DNA of 64,000 bases from Nitrospirota bacterium (GTDB taxonomy: Bacteria; Nitrospirota; Thermodesulfovibrionia; SZUA-242). The position numbers and the translations under genes were made by a program. The stretch's first letter is position 1. Every line of letters starts with the position of its first letter. The stretch is taken from positions 60,389 through 124,388 of the forward strand of contig JACRHH010000004.1 of NCBI GenBank assembly GCA_016212095.1, given 5' to 3'. The notes beneath the pieces were generated by a model. That model saw only the letters and a program-made list of their open reading frames with translations. It was not told the DNA's origin and searched no databases. Positions 5,765 through 14,479 of the stretch are shown in pieces.

Positions 5765-7222
5765 TTACACACGCCGGAAGCCCGGCTTGTACGAATGAAT
5801 TTTTTCGGCAATCGCGGCTGCTTCGCTCGCCATGCCGGATTTTTCCATCACATCGGCCAGTTTTGAATACAGATCGAGCGTGCCCGCGCCAAGTTCCATT
5901 CCAGCCGCAGCCTTGCGGTACGCCTCGACAGACTCGGAATGAAGGCCGCTGTCCCGCAATATGTTGCCAAGCAGCAAATTCGCCTCGCGTGAAACAGGGC
6001 TGTCGTTCGGTATTTTCTTCAGCATTGCGGCGGCCTGACCCGCCAGACCGGTCTGCACAAGAAGAAGCGCGGCGTCATATTGCCTGTTGCCACGCTCAAA
6101 CGCGGCGATAGCCTTCGGAACGTCGTCGGAAGCAAGAAAAAGCCGCGCGGCAAGCTCGAACTCCCCGGCAAGCAGATACATCTCGGCAGCCTTCGCACGA
6201 TCGCCGCCGGCATCAAGACAGTCCGCGGCTGTGCGGAAATCGCCGGTTTTTGCGTAATACGCGCCTGCCTCGGCGAACATGCCGGCCTTGGAATAGGCAT
6301 AGGCGGCCCGTATGAAATTCTCGCCTTCAGCATAGAGAACCGCTGCTTCGGCATGTCTTGCCTGCGATTCATGCCATTCCGCCATTGTCAGGGATGCACG
6401 GATTCCATCGCCTGCGGATCGATAACATTCCGCAGCCCTCTCCTTTTCCATCATTCTGTAAAGAAGATCGCCGGCTTCGCGAAACATCCCCGCCGATTTG
6501 TAGCATTCTGCTGCCGCAGCGGATTTCCCGGCTATCAGGTACATTCGAGCGGCTATGCCGGGCATGCCGGAAGCGGTGTAATTAAGCGCCGATGTCTCCG
6601 CAAGCTCAGGCCTGTTTCTTGTCAGCGAGCGCTCCCGGAAATAGGCTTTTTCGTACATCTCGGCTGACTTGCGATGGTTGTCTGCCTTTTCGAAAAACTC
6701 TCCGGCTTTCTCGAAATTGCCGTCAGCTTCGTATTCAAGCGCAGCTTGTTCAAACAGTTCAGCCCGTTCGAAGGCGTCGGCTGCCGCGGCGTGCTTGCCT
6801 TCCGACGACATCGCCTCGCCAACCTTGTCCCACATGCCGCGCGAAGTCCATAGATTCTTGAGGTTTGAGCGGCTGTCGGCCCTCGCGTACATCTCCTCGG
6901 CCTCTTCATACCGCCCCAAGCCCTCAAGCAATTCCCCGGCTGCCACGAAATTCTCAAGCGCAACGTAGCAGCGAACCGCGTCTTCCGGGCGCTCCAACTG
7001 CCTGAATATCACGGCTGCCTCGTCACGTCTTCCAGCCTTTTCAAGTTTCAGCGCCTCGCGTGCCAACCCGCGTGAAGCGTTCTTCCCGTCGTCGCCGCCC
7101 GATTTCCCGGCAGTCCTGACAAGAATCAGCACAACCAGAAGCGCGACAACCGCCAACAGGTGCGGCAGGTATCCGGCTTCGGCTATTGCCGAAACAAACG
7201 GTATATCGCGTAAAATTTCCAC
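5765..7222 (-). CDS. Membrane-anchored TPR-like repeat protein
   Basis: A single N-terminal transmembrane helix (LLAVVALLVVLILVR) is followed by roughly 440 residues of short Ala/Glu-rich helical hairpins resembling TPR/SEL1 repeats (AxxYxxAGxxxxAAxxY). This suggests a cytoplasmic or periplasmic scaffold tethered to the inner membrane. The open frame runs up to 7279, which would overlap rpe by 47 bases; GTG 7222, ten bases past the rpe stop, is chosen because it keeps the membrane anchor and avoids that overlap. It is the last-but-one gene of the minus-strand def-to-TPR series. Function unknown. Confidence 0.68.
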   Translation of the reverse strand: MEILRDIPFVSAIAEAGYLPHLLAVVALLVVLILVRTAGKSGGDDGKNASRGLAREALKLEKAGRRDEAAVIFRQLERPEDAVRCYVALENFVAAGELLEGLGRYEEAEEMYARADSRSNLKNLWTSRGMWDKVGEAMSSEGKHAAAADAFERAELFEQAALEYEADGNFEKAGEFFEKADNHRKSAEMYEKAYFRERSLTRNRPELAETSALNYTASGMPGIAARMYLIAGKSAAAAECYKSAGMFREAGDLLYRMMEKERAAECYRSAGDGIRASLTMAEWHESQARHAEAAVLYAEGENFIRAAYAYSKAGMFAEAGAYYAKTGDFRTAADCLDAGGDRAKAAEMYLLAGEFELAARLFLASDDVPKAIAAFERGNRQYDAALLLVQTGLAGQAAAMLKKIPNDSPVSREANLLLGNILRDSGLHSESVEAYRKAAAGMELGAGTLDLYSKLADVMEKSGMASEAAAIAEKIHSYKPGFRRV

Positions 7223-7232
7223 TTGGTTCGAA

Positions 7233-7901
7233 CTACTGCTGCCTTTCCAGAATAGCGTCCAGCTTGCGCATAACCTCAAACCTGTCGGGCGCTCCGAAGA
7301 AGGCCGATCCCATCACAAGCACGTCGGCTCCGGCGTCGGCGACTTCTCGCGCGTTTTCAGCCGTGACCCCGCCGTCCACCTCGATGACGACGTTGCGTCC
7401 GCCTGCGGCTGAATTGATAAGCGCGCGAAGCTTCCTCAATCGTCCAAGCGACTGAGGAATGAAGCTCTGGCCGCCGAAACCCGGATTGACCGACATTATC
7501 AAAACCATATCGGTATCCTCGATGATGTCCTCAAGCAGCGACACCGGGGTTGACGGATTGATCGAAACGCCGGGAAGCGCCCCGGCAGAACGTATATGGT
7601 GAAGCGTGCGGTGCAGGTGCGGGCAGACTTCGGCGTGAACAGTTATCCTGTCGGAACCGGCCTTTGCGAATGCGTCTATGTAATCGTCGGGCCGCTCGAT
7701 CATCAGGTGAACGTCCAGCGGAAGCGACGTGATCTTCCGAACCGCGTCCACAACCAGCGGGCCGATTGTGATGTTCGGCACGAAATGTCCGTCCATCACA
7801 TCTATATGTATCCAGTCCGCTCCTGCGGCTTCCGCGTTCCTTATCTCATCTCCCAGACGGGCGAAATCCGCCGAAAGTATCGATGGCGCTATCAGTGTCA
7901 T
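7233..7901 (-). CDS. rpe: Ribulose-phosphate 3-epimerase
   Basis: Interconverts ribulose 5-phosphate and xylulose 5-phosphate in the pentose phosphate pathway. The 222-residue TIM barrel has all signature motifs: APSILSADF at the N terminus, HIDVMDGHFVPN with metal-binding His and catalytic Asp, LDVHLMI, MSVNPGFGGQ, and VDGGV with the second catalytic Asp, followed by GSAFF. A clear AAGGAG precedes the ATG. It sits between the PASTA gene and the TPR gene, the same relative position as in Geobacter-type chromosomes. Confidence 0.96.
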   Translation of the reverse strand: MTLIAPSILSADFARLGDEIRNAEAAGADWIHIDVMDGHFVPNITIGPLVVDAVRKITSLPLDVHLMIERPDDYIDAFAKAGSDRITVHAEVCPHLHRTLHHIRSAGALPGVSINPSTPVSLLEDIIEDTDMVLIMSVNPGFGGQSFIPQSLGRLRKLRALINSAAGGRNVVIEVDGGVTAENAREVADAGADVLVMGSAFFGAPDRFEVMRKLDAILERQQ

Positions 7902-7922
7902 TTACTTCTTTCTCCTTGAACT

Positions 7923-8435
7923 CTAGTTTTCATATGGCCCCAGGCTAACCAGCAACTGCACGGCGGCCCCGGATTCCGCGCCCGAAGGCGGATTCTGCGC
8001 TATGACGCGCCCGGATGGAACCGTATTGTGATGCGTGTGCGCGGTTCTTGTTATCTTTACGGATTTTTCGACCGCCACAATGCGGGCCTCCTCCATGGTT
8101 CGCCCGAAAAAGCCGGGCATGACGATTGAAGCCGGGCCGTCGCTCACCTCAATTCCGATTGCGCTGCCCTCATCCAAGGACGTTCCGGCGGTGATGCGCT
8201 GAGACAACACATTGCCCGCAGTAATTTCATTATTGTGGCGCGACGCCTCTATTTTCAGTCGCAATCCGCGTGAAGACGCAAGCGATGTCGCGTCTGTCAG
8301 ATTGAGTCCAACCACATGCGGCACGGTTGTCTGCTTGCCGTATCGAACAGTTTGAAACGAAAAATAGGCTGTGACGGCGGCCAGCATAATGAACACTGTC
8401 GCGTATGCAACATATTTCAAGACTGACGGACGCAT
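7923..8435 (-). CDS. PASTA-domain membrane protein
   Basis: One N-terminal transmembrane helix (VFIMLAAVTAYFSF) followed by two PASTA repeats: VPHVVGLNLTDATSLASSRGL with a closing DGP, and VMPGFFGRTMEEARIVAVE with a closing LVSLGP. PASTA domains usually bind peptidoglycan fragments or muropeptides. There is no kinase or transpeptidase domain, so this is a stand-alone periplasmic PASTA protein. The gene is seven bases downstream of rsmB and upstream of rpe, a conserved arrangement in deltaproteobacteria. Its partner and exact role cannot be read from sequence. Confidence 0.82.
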   Translation of the reverse strand: MRPSVLKYVAYATVFIMLAAVTAYFSFQTVRYGKQTTVPHVVGLNLTDATSLASSRGLRLKIEASRHNNEITAGNVLSQRITAGTSLDEGSAIGIEVSDGPASIVMPGFFGRTMEEARIVAVEKSVKITRTAHTHHNTVPSGRVIAQNPPSGAESGAAVQLLVSLGPYEN

Positions 8436-8442
8436 AGTTTGC

Positions 8443-9747
8443 CTACGCCTTCTTCGTCAGGAGCGCCGCGAAAAAACCGTCGGCATGATGAATGTGCGGC
8501 ATCGTGACAAGCATGCGATCCGATAGCGGCGGAAACGGCGTCTCTTCAAGCTGGAAATCGCTGTTATGTTTCAAGAATGTATTTATCACCTCAAGCCCTT
8601 CCTCAGGTTCGTTCGAGCAGACTGCATAGAGCAGTTTGCCTCCCGACGCAAGAGCCTTCGACACATGTTCGAGCAGTTCGCCCTGTATTTTGTTATTGCG
8701 AACCAGATCAGCCCCTGTTCTGCGCCATTTGATGTCCGGATTTCGCCGTATGACTCCGAGCGCTGAACATGGGGCATCGAGAAGGATTTTATCAAAACGG
8801 CAAGGATTTTGCATTGAATAATCTATTAGATCGGAATTGACCACCCGGATACTCCCAAACCCAAGCCTCTCAATGTTCTCACCGAGTTGCGCCATTCGCA
8901 CGGAGTCTTTTTCAACAGCCACAATTTCGGCTTTATCCCCGCTTAGTTCGGCAAGATGCGTCGCTTTTCCGCCCGGAGCGGCGCAGGCGTCCAGAATCCG
9001 CTCTCCCGGCTCAGGCCGCAGCAACGGCGCAACCAGTTGGGCGGAATCATCCTGCACCTGAAACAGCCTGTGGAGTTCTTGCGGGATGGACGCAATGGAC
9101 GTACCGTGCGGCAGATGAATGCCGTCCGGGGAAAGCCCGGACGGTGTGGCGTCGATTCCGGCTTCGCGCAGGCTGGCGAGCAGCGATTGCCGGTCTGTTG
9201 CCAACCTGTTTACACGGAGCGAAACATGCGGAATTTCATTGTTGGCGCGGCAGAGCGCCTCGGCCTGAGCCTCGCCGTAACGCGCAATCCAGCGTTTTAC
9301 CAGCCATTGCGGATGCGAAAACATGGTGGCGGTGTCTTTCGGCGGGTTGTTTTCTATCTCCTCCATGTTTCTTGCGATGGAACGAAGCACGGCGTTAACA
9401 AGGCCTGAAGCCCCGGAGCCGCTTTTTTTTACCAGTTCGACAGACTCGTTGACCGCCGAATGAACCGGGATACGATCAAGCATCAGCATTTGATAGGCGC
9501 CGATTCTAAGCGCCGCAACTATTTCGGGTTTGGCGGCGCTTAACGGTTTTTTTAAAAATTTCGACAGCGCCCAGTCGAGATATGCCCTGTGGCGCTCCAC
9601 GCCGTAGACGATCTCGCGGCAGAGGCCGAGTTCACGTGGATCGAGACGCTTTTCAAACGATGCGAATTCGGTCTTCAGCGTGCCATCGTGTCTGTCGATG
9701 CGAAGCAGGATCCGCGACGCTAAGCTACGGGCCGGGCTTGCCGCCAT
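8443..9747 (-). CDS. rsmB: 16S rRNA m5C967 methyltransferase RsmB
   Basis: SAM-dependent RNA methyltransferase modifying C967 of 16S rRNA. The N-terminal NusB-like domain (residues about 1-140) is followed by a Rossmann methyltransferase domain with DACAAPGGKATHLAE (SAM binding), LLDAPCSALGVIRRNPDIKW with the release Cys in the PC motif, and YAVCSNEPEE with the nucleophilic Cys. The usual TCS triad is VCS here. The open frame extends to 9804, deep into DUF116; ATG 9747 (or 9759) leaves a short overlap and begins at the conserved ARSLASRILLRI segment. Confidence 0.92.
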   Translation of the reverse strand: MAASPARSLASRILLRIDRHDGTLKTEFASFEKRLDPRELGLCREIVYGVERHRAYLDWALSKFLKKPLSAAKPEIVAALRIGAYQMLMLDRIPVHSAVNESVELVKKSGSGASGLVNAVLRSIARNMEEIENNPPKDTATMFSHPQWLVKRWIARYGEAQAEALCRANNEIPHVSLRVNRLATDRQSLLASLREAGIDATPSGLSPDGIHLPHGTSIASIPQELHRLFQVQDDSAQLVAPLLRPEPGERILDACAAPGGKATHLAELSGDKAEIVAVEKDSVRMAQLGENIERLGFGSIRVVNSDLIDYSMQNPCRFDKILLDAPCSALGVIRRNPDIKWRRTGADLVRNNKIQGELLEHVSKALASGGKLLYAVCSNEPEEGLEVINTFLKHNSDFQLEETPFPPLSDRMLVTMPHIHHADGFFAALLTKKA

Positions 9748-10279
9748 TATCGGTGCCATTGCCGGTAAAAAAGAGAAGGGCTTCGCGAACACGTGAAATA
9801 TCAACGCGGGTATTGAAACACGGCCCGAACGGCCGCTCGTTCAGGATGCCGAGAATCGACAGCGGATATGTGTCTGATATGCCGCTCGACAGATCGCGCT
9901 CGCAGGCCACGGCGATAATCGCTTCCGGTCTGGTTTCGACCACTATCCGCCTTGCAAGCGTGCCTCCGGTTGCCACGAACAGATCGAGCTTGAACTCCTC
10001 CGCCAGATCGATCAGGTTCTTGATCTCGCACTTGCCGCAACGGGCGCAGTTGAAAACATTGGATGTCACGCGGATGTTGCATTCGTTTCGCTGAAGGCAG
10101 TGCGGCAGCAAAAGCAGAATTCGTCGGGCCGGTTTTTTGTGTTCGAAACGCACAAGCCTGTTGCTTGTGTTGATGAGCATCCGCTGCAACCTGTCGCGCT
10201 TCACGCCGATGCCGCGCGCCGCCAGATATAGCAATGGGTAGATGCCTTTAACAAATACGCCGCGAATGAGCCTGTTCAT
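9725..10279 (-). CDS. DUF116 family protein
   Basis: The 184-residue protein matches DUF116: an N-terminal helical segment, LLLLPHCLQRNECNI, then a Cys cluster CARCGKCEI, a central VATGGTLARRIV, and a late ACERDLSSGI. The conserved cysteines suggest metal or Fe-S binding. DUF116 genes recur between fmt and rsmB in deltaproteobacteria, and this one overlaps both neighbours, so a role linked to translation-related modification has been suspected on context alone. Biochemical function is unknown. Confidence 0.85.
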   Translation of the reverse strand: MNRLIRGVFVKGIYPLLYLAARGIGVKRDRLQRMLINTSNRLVRFEHKKPARRILLLLPHCLQRNECNIRVTSNVFNCARCGKCEIKNLIDLAEEFKLDLFVATGGTLARRIVVETRPEAIIAVACERDLSSGISDTYPLSILGILNERPFGPCFNTRVDISRVREALLFFTGNGTDNGGKPGP

Positions 10280-11214
10280 GAGCCTGACGCTCCCGAAAAT
10301 CGCATCCCGGCGGCAAGACGCCTGCCCTGAAGAAACGCGCGCACCGGCATGACGCTTTTCCCCGGCGGCTGAATTTCGGTTATCGACAACAGGCCGCTAA
10401 CGGCTCCAACAAGAAGGCTGCCTTTATCGACATGAACAATCTCGCCGGGGGCTCCGCCGCCATCGACAGCTTGCGCCGCCAGAATCCTTATCTGCGTTCC
10501 ATCCAGAAACGTGTGCGCTCCGGGCCTGGGGTTGAGGCCGCGAATGAAATTCCGGATGCCGGACGCAGAGATGCTCCAGTCGATCAGCGCATCATCTTTT
10601 TTTATTACATGGGCGGATGTCGCTTCAGCGTGATTCTGAACAGTGTCAACAAGACGCCCTTCCGAAAGCGCCGACAGAAACTCAGGAAGCATCGATGCGG
10701 CAAGCGCGGCAAGCTTCTCAGTAAGAGTTCCGGCGTTGTCGTCCGGCCCGATGGCGATGCGCTGCACCATCAGCATGTTTCCGGTGTCCATGCCCTCGTC
10801 CATGCGCATGAGTGTGATTCCGGTTTCGGTTCCGCCGTCCATTATAGCCCGGTTGATCGGAGCGGCTCCGCGATATTTCGGAAGCAGCGACGCATGGGCA
10901 TTGAAACAGCCCAGTTTCGGCAGGTTCAGGACAGACGGCGGCAGTATCTTGCCGTACGCGGCTGTAAGTATGAGGTCGGGGGCGATGCGGGAAAGTTCAT
11001 CGAGCAACGCGGCATCCTTTGCGGATGACGGTTGAAGCGCCGGAATGCCGAGCGATTCGGCAAGCAGTTTCACCGGCGGAGGCGAAAGCGCGCGGCCCCT
11101 GCCCTTTGGCTTGTCGGGCTGGGTGACCACGGCAACAACATCGGCAAGCCCTGCCAATGCCCTTAACACGGTTGCTGCCAGATCGGGCGTGCCGAAGAAA
11201 ACGGTCTTAAGCAA
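10276..11214 (-). CDS. fmt: Methionyl-tRNA formyltransferase
   Basis: Transfers the formyl group from 10-formyl-tetrahydrofolate to initiator methionyl-tRNA. The N-terminal catalytic domain begins VFFGTPDLAATVL and contains NAHASLLPKYRGAAPINRAI (catalytic Asn-His and the SLLP folate-site motif), and GITLMRMDEGMDTGNML with the catalytic Asp. The C-terminal OB-like domain follows (residues about 205-312). The 312-residue length is typical. It lies six bases downstream of def, so the formylation and deformylation enzymes are co-expressed. Confidence 0.96.
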   Translation of the reverse strand: MLKTVFFGTPDLAATVLRALAGLADVVAVVTQPDKPKGRGRALSPPPVKLLAESLGIPALQPSSAKDAALLDELSRIAPDLILTAAYGKILPPSVLNLPKLGCFNAHASLLPKYRGAAPINRAIMDGGTETGITLMRMDEGMDTGNMLMVQRIAIGPDDNAGTLTEKLAALAASMLPEFLSALSEGRLVDTVQNHAEATSAHVIKKDDALIDWSISASGIRNFIRGLNPRPGAHTFLDGTQIRILAAQAVDGGGAPGEIVHVDKGSLLVGAVSGLLSITEIQPPGKSVMPVRAFLQGRRLAAGMRFSGASGS

Positions 11215-11220
11215 TCAGGA

Positions 11221-11748
11221 TCAGGCTTCCGCCTGAGAAAGCGACTTTTTGTACCGGCGTTTGAAAAGCTCCTTGCGGAACGATCCTATCCTGTCAACAA
11301 ACAGAACGCCGTTTAAGTGATCCAGTTCGTGCTGTATTGCCCTGCAGAGAAGATCGGTTGCCACGATCTCCTGATGGTTTCCGTCCCGGTCTGTGTATCT
11401 GGCAATGACGCGCCCATATCGTTTCACATCACAATGATAGCCCGGAATGCTCAGGCAGCCCTCCTCCGCCACAATCTGCTCGGAGGCGTCCAAAATTTCC
11501 GGATTTATCAGCACATGAACCGGCCCTGCCGACTCCGGTTGTTCGCTGCCGCTTACGTCTATCACGCAGATGCGGCGCGAAACGCCCACCTGCGGCGCGG
11601 CCAGTCCAATGCCCGGCGCGTCGTGCATGGTCTCGATCATGTCGTCGATTAAACGCTGCAATTCCGCATCGCGCACATTCTCAACCGGAAGAGCCTGTCT
11701 TCTTAGTATGTCTTCGGGATATTTCCGTATTCGAAGCAATGCCATCAA
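11221..11748 (-). CDS. def: Peptide deformylase
   Basis: Removes the N-formyl group from nascent proteins. The three signature motifs are intact: GIGLAAPQVG, EEGCLSIPG with the metal-binding Cys, and QHELDHLNG with the metal-binding His pair and catalytic Glu. The 175-residue length is standard, with a basic C-terminal extension. ATG 11748 and the adjacent ATG 11745 are both possible. It heads the minus-strand operon def-fmt-DUF116-rsmB-PASTA-rpe-TPR-TPR. Confidence 0.96.
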   Translation of the reverse strand: MMALLRIRKYPEDILRRQALPVENVRDAELQRLIDDMIETMHDAPGIGLAAPQVGVSRRICVIDVSGSEQPESAGPVHVLINPEILDASEQIVAEEGCLSIPGYHCDVKRYGRVIARYTDRDGNHQEIVATDLLCRAIQHELDHLNGVLFVDRIGSFRKELFKRRYKKSLSQAEA

Positions 11749-11799
11749 CCAATTCTAACATTATCGGCATTGGCGAAGTAAATGAGCTGCGTTCCTGCC

Positions 11800-11829
11800 T
11801 TGACTTCGTTCGCTGGAGCCGTATATAGT
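11800..11829 (+). promoter_or_regulatory. Sigma-70-type promoter upstream of the phosphate permease
   Basis: TTGACT at 11800-11805 is followed by TATATA/TATAGT at 11822-11829 (16- or 18-base spacing), 113 bases before the permease ATG. The intervening leader has no recognised riboswitch or pho box. Confidence 0.4.
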
Positions 11830-11942
11830 TTGAAACTTTGCTGAAAGGCTGTAATCATGCGAGAAAGAGAGCGAGCGACTGCCGGATGCGTCAGGAAAAA
11901 GTCCCGTTCGGGCAAACAGCCGCTTAACCATAATCCATAACC

Positions 11943-12938
11943 ATGCAAGATTCCTACTTCCTTCTGATATGCGTAATTGTTCTTGCAACCCTTTTCGACT
12001 TTATAAACGGGTTTCACGACACTGCCAACGCCATAGCCACATCCGTTTCCACGCGTGTCCTCACGCCTAAAGCGGCTGTGGCTATGGCTGCTGTTCTCAA
12101 TATGGCTGGCGCGCTCACAGGAACCGCCGTTGCAAAAACCGTGGGTTCGGGCCTCGTGCAGGCCGGCACAATAACGCAGTTGACCATCGTATCGGCTCTG
12201 CTGTCCGCCATAATATGGGATTTGGTAACCTGGTACTTCGGACTTCCCACATCATCGAGCCACGCCATTCTTTCCAGTATTCTGGGGGCGTCCATAGCAA
12301 CCGCAGGGCCGGACGTCATCATCGCCAAGGGTGTATACAAGGTGCTTACCGGCCTTATTCTTTCTCCTCTGGCCGGATTTGTCTTCGGCTGCCTGCTCAT
12401 GCTTTTGCTGATGTGGCTCTTCGGCAGACACCCGCTCGGCATGGTGAATTCATTTTTCAACCGGGCGCAGATCGTATCCGCCGCATATATGGCCTTCAGT
12501 CACGGCAATAACGATGCCCAGAAGACAATGGGAATTATCACGATGGGCCTTGTGAGCTATTACCACCTGCCCGATTTTAATGTGCCGATATGGGTTATGG
12601 CGCTTTGCGCCGTTGCAATGGCGCTCGGAACCGCGTTCGGGGGCTGGCGCATCATCAAGACGCTCGGTGTGAATCTGGTTCACTTGCAACCCATTCACGG
12701 ATTCGCCGCCGAGGCGTCAGCCGCCACGGTTATCGAAGTGGCCTCCAGCATCGGCCTGCCGCTTTCAACCACGCATATCATCTCTTCGACAATCATGGGA
12801 GTGGGCGCGACAAAGCGGCTTTCAGCGGTGCGATGGGGTGTTGCCGGACGGATTGTGCTGGCGTGGGTTATCACGCTGCCGGCGTGCGCGGTGCTTGCCT
12901 GGGTGATATGCACGGCTGGGAAGCACGTTATTAACTGA
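11943..12938 (+). CDS. pit: PiT family inorganic phosphate transporter
   Basis: Low-affinity, cation-coupled phosphate uptake in the inner membrane. The 331-residue protein has about ten hydrophobic helices and the duplicated PiT signatures: NGFHDTANAIATSVSTRVL near the N terminus and FSHGNNDAQKTMGII in the second half. GLPTSSSHAILSS and LPLSTTHIISS are the paired SSHA/STTH loops. No Shine-Dalgarno is obvious before ATG 11943. It converges with the DUF47 gene at 12980-13597, its usual functional partner; in most genomes these two are in one operon rather than opposed. Confidence 0.93.
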   Translation: MQDSYFLLICVIVLATLFDFINGFHDTANAIATSVSTRVLTPKAAVAMAAVLNMAGALTGTAVAKTVGSGLVQAGTITQLTIVSALLSAIIWDLVTWYFGLPTSSSHAILSSILGASIATAGPDVIIAKGVYKVLTGLILSPLAGFVFGCLLMLLLMWLFGRHPLGMVNSFFNRAQIVSAAYMAFSHGNNDAQKTMGIITMGLVSYYHLPDFNVPIWVMALCAVAMALGTAFGGWRIIKTLGVNLVHLQPIHGFAAEASAATVIEVASSIGLPLSTTHIISSTIMGVGATKRLSAVRWGVAGRIVLAWVITLPACAVLAWVICTAGKHVIN

Positions 12939-12944
12939 TCGTGT

Positions 12945-12970
12945 AGGGGGCGAACGGACGTTCGCCCCTT
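12945..12970. terminator. Palindromic hairpin between convergent pit and DUF47 genes
   Basis: A ten-base perfect stem (GGGGCGAACG, 12947-12956, with its complement at 12959-12968) with a two-base apex, extended by an A-T and a G-T pair. It lies between two convergent stops and probably works in both directions. It belongs to the GGGGCG-type palindrome family also seen at 45867, 50063 and 50755. Confidence 0.75.
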
Positions 12971-12979
12971 GTACAGTTT

Positions 12980-13597
12980 TTACCCGTGCTTCAGCAGCAC
13001 GGCTTCAAGAATGTTTGCCACATCCTCGCAACGGTTGCAGGCTTCCTCAAGCCGCTCGTAGATGTCCTTCCACTTGATAATGGTAACCGGATCGTGATCG
13101 CCATCGAACAGGCTGGCAAGCGCAGCCTTGTAGTTGCGGTCAACACGGTTTTCAAGCCGGTTGATCTCGATGCAATGCTCCTGCACATGGACGTAGTTCT
13201 TGGCGCTCAGTTCCTTGAACGCCATGTTGATGACGTCAACGGTGCGGTGAAGGTCGCGGGCCATCGAAAGAGCCTCATCGCTCGATTTGGTTATCTTGAA
13301 AATCTTGATCCTGTCGGCAACCGCCCATATCAGGTCGAGGATGTCGTCCATCCTGTCGGCAAGGGCATGAATGTCTTCGCGGTCGATCGGCGTGAGGAAT
13401 GTCTTATTCAGCCGCTTGATGATGTCGTGGGTGAGCATGTCGCCCTGCTGCTCGATGGAGTATATTGCCTGAACACGCTCGTCGATCCGGTCAAAGTCCT
13501 TCAGCAGTTCAACCAACTGACCCGATGCAGTGTGAACATTGCCCGCCATTCGGTCGAATATCTCAAAAAAATCAATCTCTTTGGGGAACAGCCGCAT
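12980..13597 (-). CDS. DUF47/PhoU-like phosphate-transport accessory protein
   Basis: All-helical 205-residue protein of the DUF47 (YkaA/Pit accessory) family, distant relatives of PhoU. Visible features are the opening LFPKEIDFFEIFDRMA, the acidic HDIIKRLNKTFLTPIDREDI segment and the terminal ARCEDVANILE-type helix (here CNRCEDVANILEAVLLKHG). AAGGAGG precedes the ATG. Members commonly pair with PiT transporters and are thought to modulate them; here the pit gene is adjacent but on the opposite strand. Confidence 0.88.
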   Translation of the reverse strand: MRLFPKEIDFFEIFDRMAGNVHTASGQLVELLKDFDRIDERVQAIYSIEQQGDMLTHDIIKRLNKTFLTPIDREDIHALADRMDDILDLIWAVADRIKIFKITKSSDEALSMARDLHRTVDVINMAFKELSAKNYVHVQEHCIEINRLENRVDRNYKAALASLFDGDHDPVTIIKWKDIYERLEEACNRCEDVANILEAVLLKHG

Positions 13598-13674
13598 ATC
13601 AGCGCCTCCTTTTCAAAATCGTACAAGATTAATTGAATCAGCCGGTGCTGTCAAATCGCATGGCGTGTTAAGGC

Positions 13675-13680
13675 TATAAT
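13675..13680 (+). promoter_or_regulatory. -10 box close to the birA start
   Basis: A perfect TATAAT lies ten bases before the birA ATG (13691), with no Shine-Dalgarno between. If it is used, transcription would start near 13687 and the mRNA would be nearly leaderless. No strong -35 match is present. Confidence 0.35.
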
Positions 13681-13690
13681 AGCACCGATC

Positions 13691-14479
13691 ATGAACGATC
13701 TTACGGCTGAAATCATTCTGTCACGCATTAAAAAACGCGAGCGCAATCACGCGGTCATGGTCTTTGACAGCATCGATTCCACAAACACGCAAGCCATGAC
13801 GCTCGCTACTGGCAGTGCGGCTTCCGGAACCGTGGTTATCGCCGACACCCAGACCGGCGGCAGGGGGCGTTTCGGGCGCGCATGGGCATCGCCTCCGGGC
13901 GTGAACCTGTATTTGAGCCTGATACTCAGGCCTGAAATAGCGCCGCGTTTCGCGGGCATCTTCAGCCTTCTTGGAGCAGTGGCGGTTGTAAATGCCATCC
14001 GGCGGGTTTCCGGAGTTGAGGCGTTCATCAAATGGCCGAACGATGTGCTGATTGGCGGACGGAAGCTGGCGGGCGTACTGCTCGAATCGAACATAGCAGG
14101 TGCGCGCATCAATCATCTGGTTCTCGGCATCGGCCTGAACCTGAATATCCCCGCCGCTGACATGCCAGTCGAAATACGTGAAACCGCAACCTCGCTTCTC
14201 GAAGTTTGCGGATGCGTCACTGATCGCGCCGAGATGGCGGCGGCGCTGATTGACGAGATCGACTCGATGGTAGTTCTGCTTGAAAGCATCAGCCCGGCTG
14301 CGGTTCTCGACGAATGGCGGCGGCATTCGATAACGCTGGACAGGGAGGTTGGCGTAACCGGCCGATTTGGACATATCTGCGCCAAGGCTGTTGATGTGGA
14401 TGAAACGGGCGGGCTGATTCTGAGGCTGCGCGACGGTACGGTTCTGACGGTTACTTCCGGCGAGGTGACACTTCGATGA
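13691..14479 (+). CDS. birA: Biotin--[acetyl-CoA carboxylase] ligase (no HTH domain)
   Basis: Activates biotin with ATP and attaches it to the biotin carboxyl carrier protein. The 262-residue protein has the catalytic motifs DSTNTQAM, QTGGRGRFGRAWASPPG (biotinyl-AMP loop), IKWPNDVLIGGRKLAGVLLE (KWPND motif) and GIGLNLN, plus a C-terminal SH3-like domain. It lacks the N-terminal winged helix of class II BirA, so it should not act as a transcriptional repressor. It overlaps coaX by four bases. The biotin synthesis genes are 24 kb away in this window. Confidence 0.94.
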   Translation: MNDLTAEIILSRIKKRERNHAVMVFDSIDSTNTQAMTLATGSAASGTVVIADTQTGGRGRFGRAWASPPGVNLYLSLILRPEIAPRFAGIFSLLGAVAVVNAIRRVSGVEAFIKWPNDVLIGGRKLAGVLLESNIAGARINHLVLGIGLNLNIPAADMPVEIRETATSLLEVCGCVTDRAEMAAALIDEIDSMVVLLESISPAAVLDEWRRHSITLDREVGVTGRFGHICAKAVDVDETGGLILRLRDGTVLTVTSGEVTLR

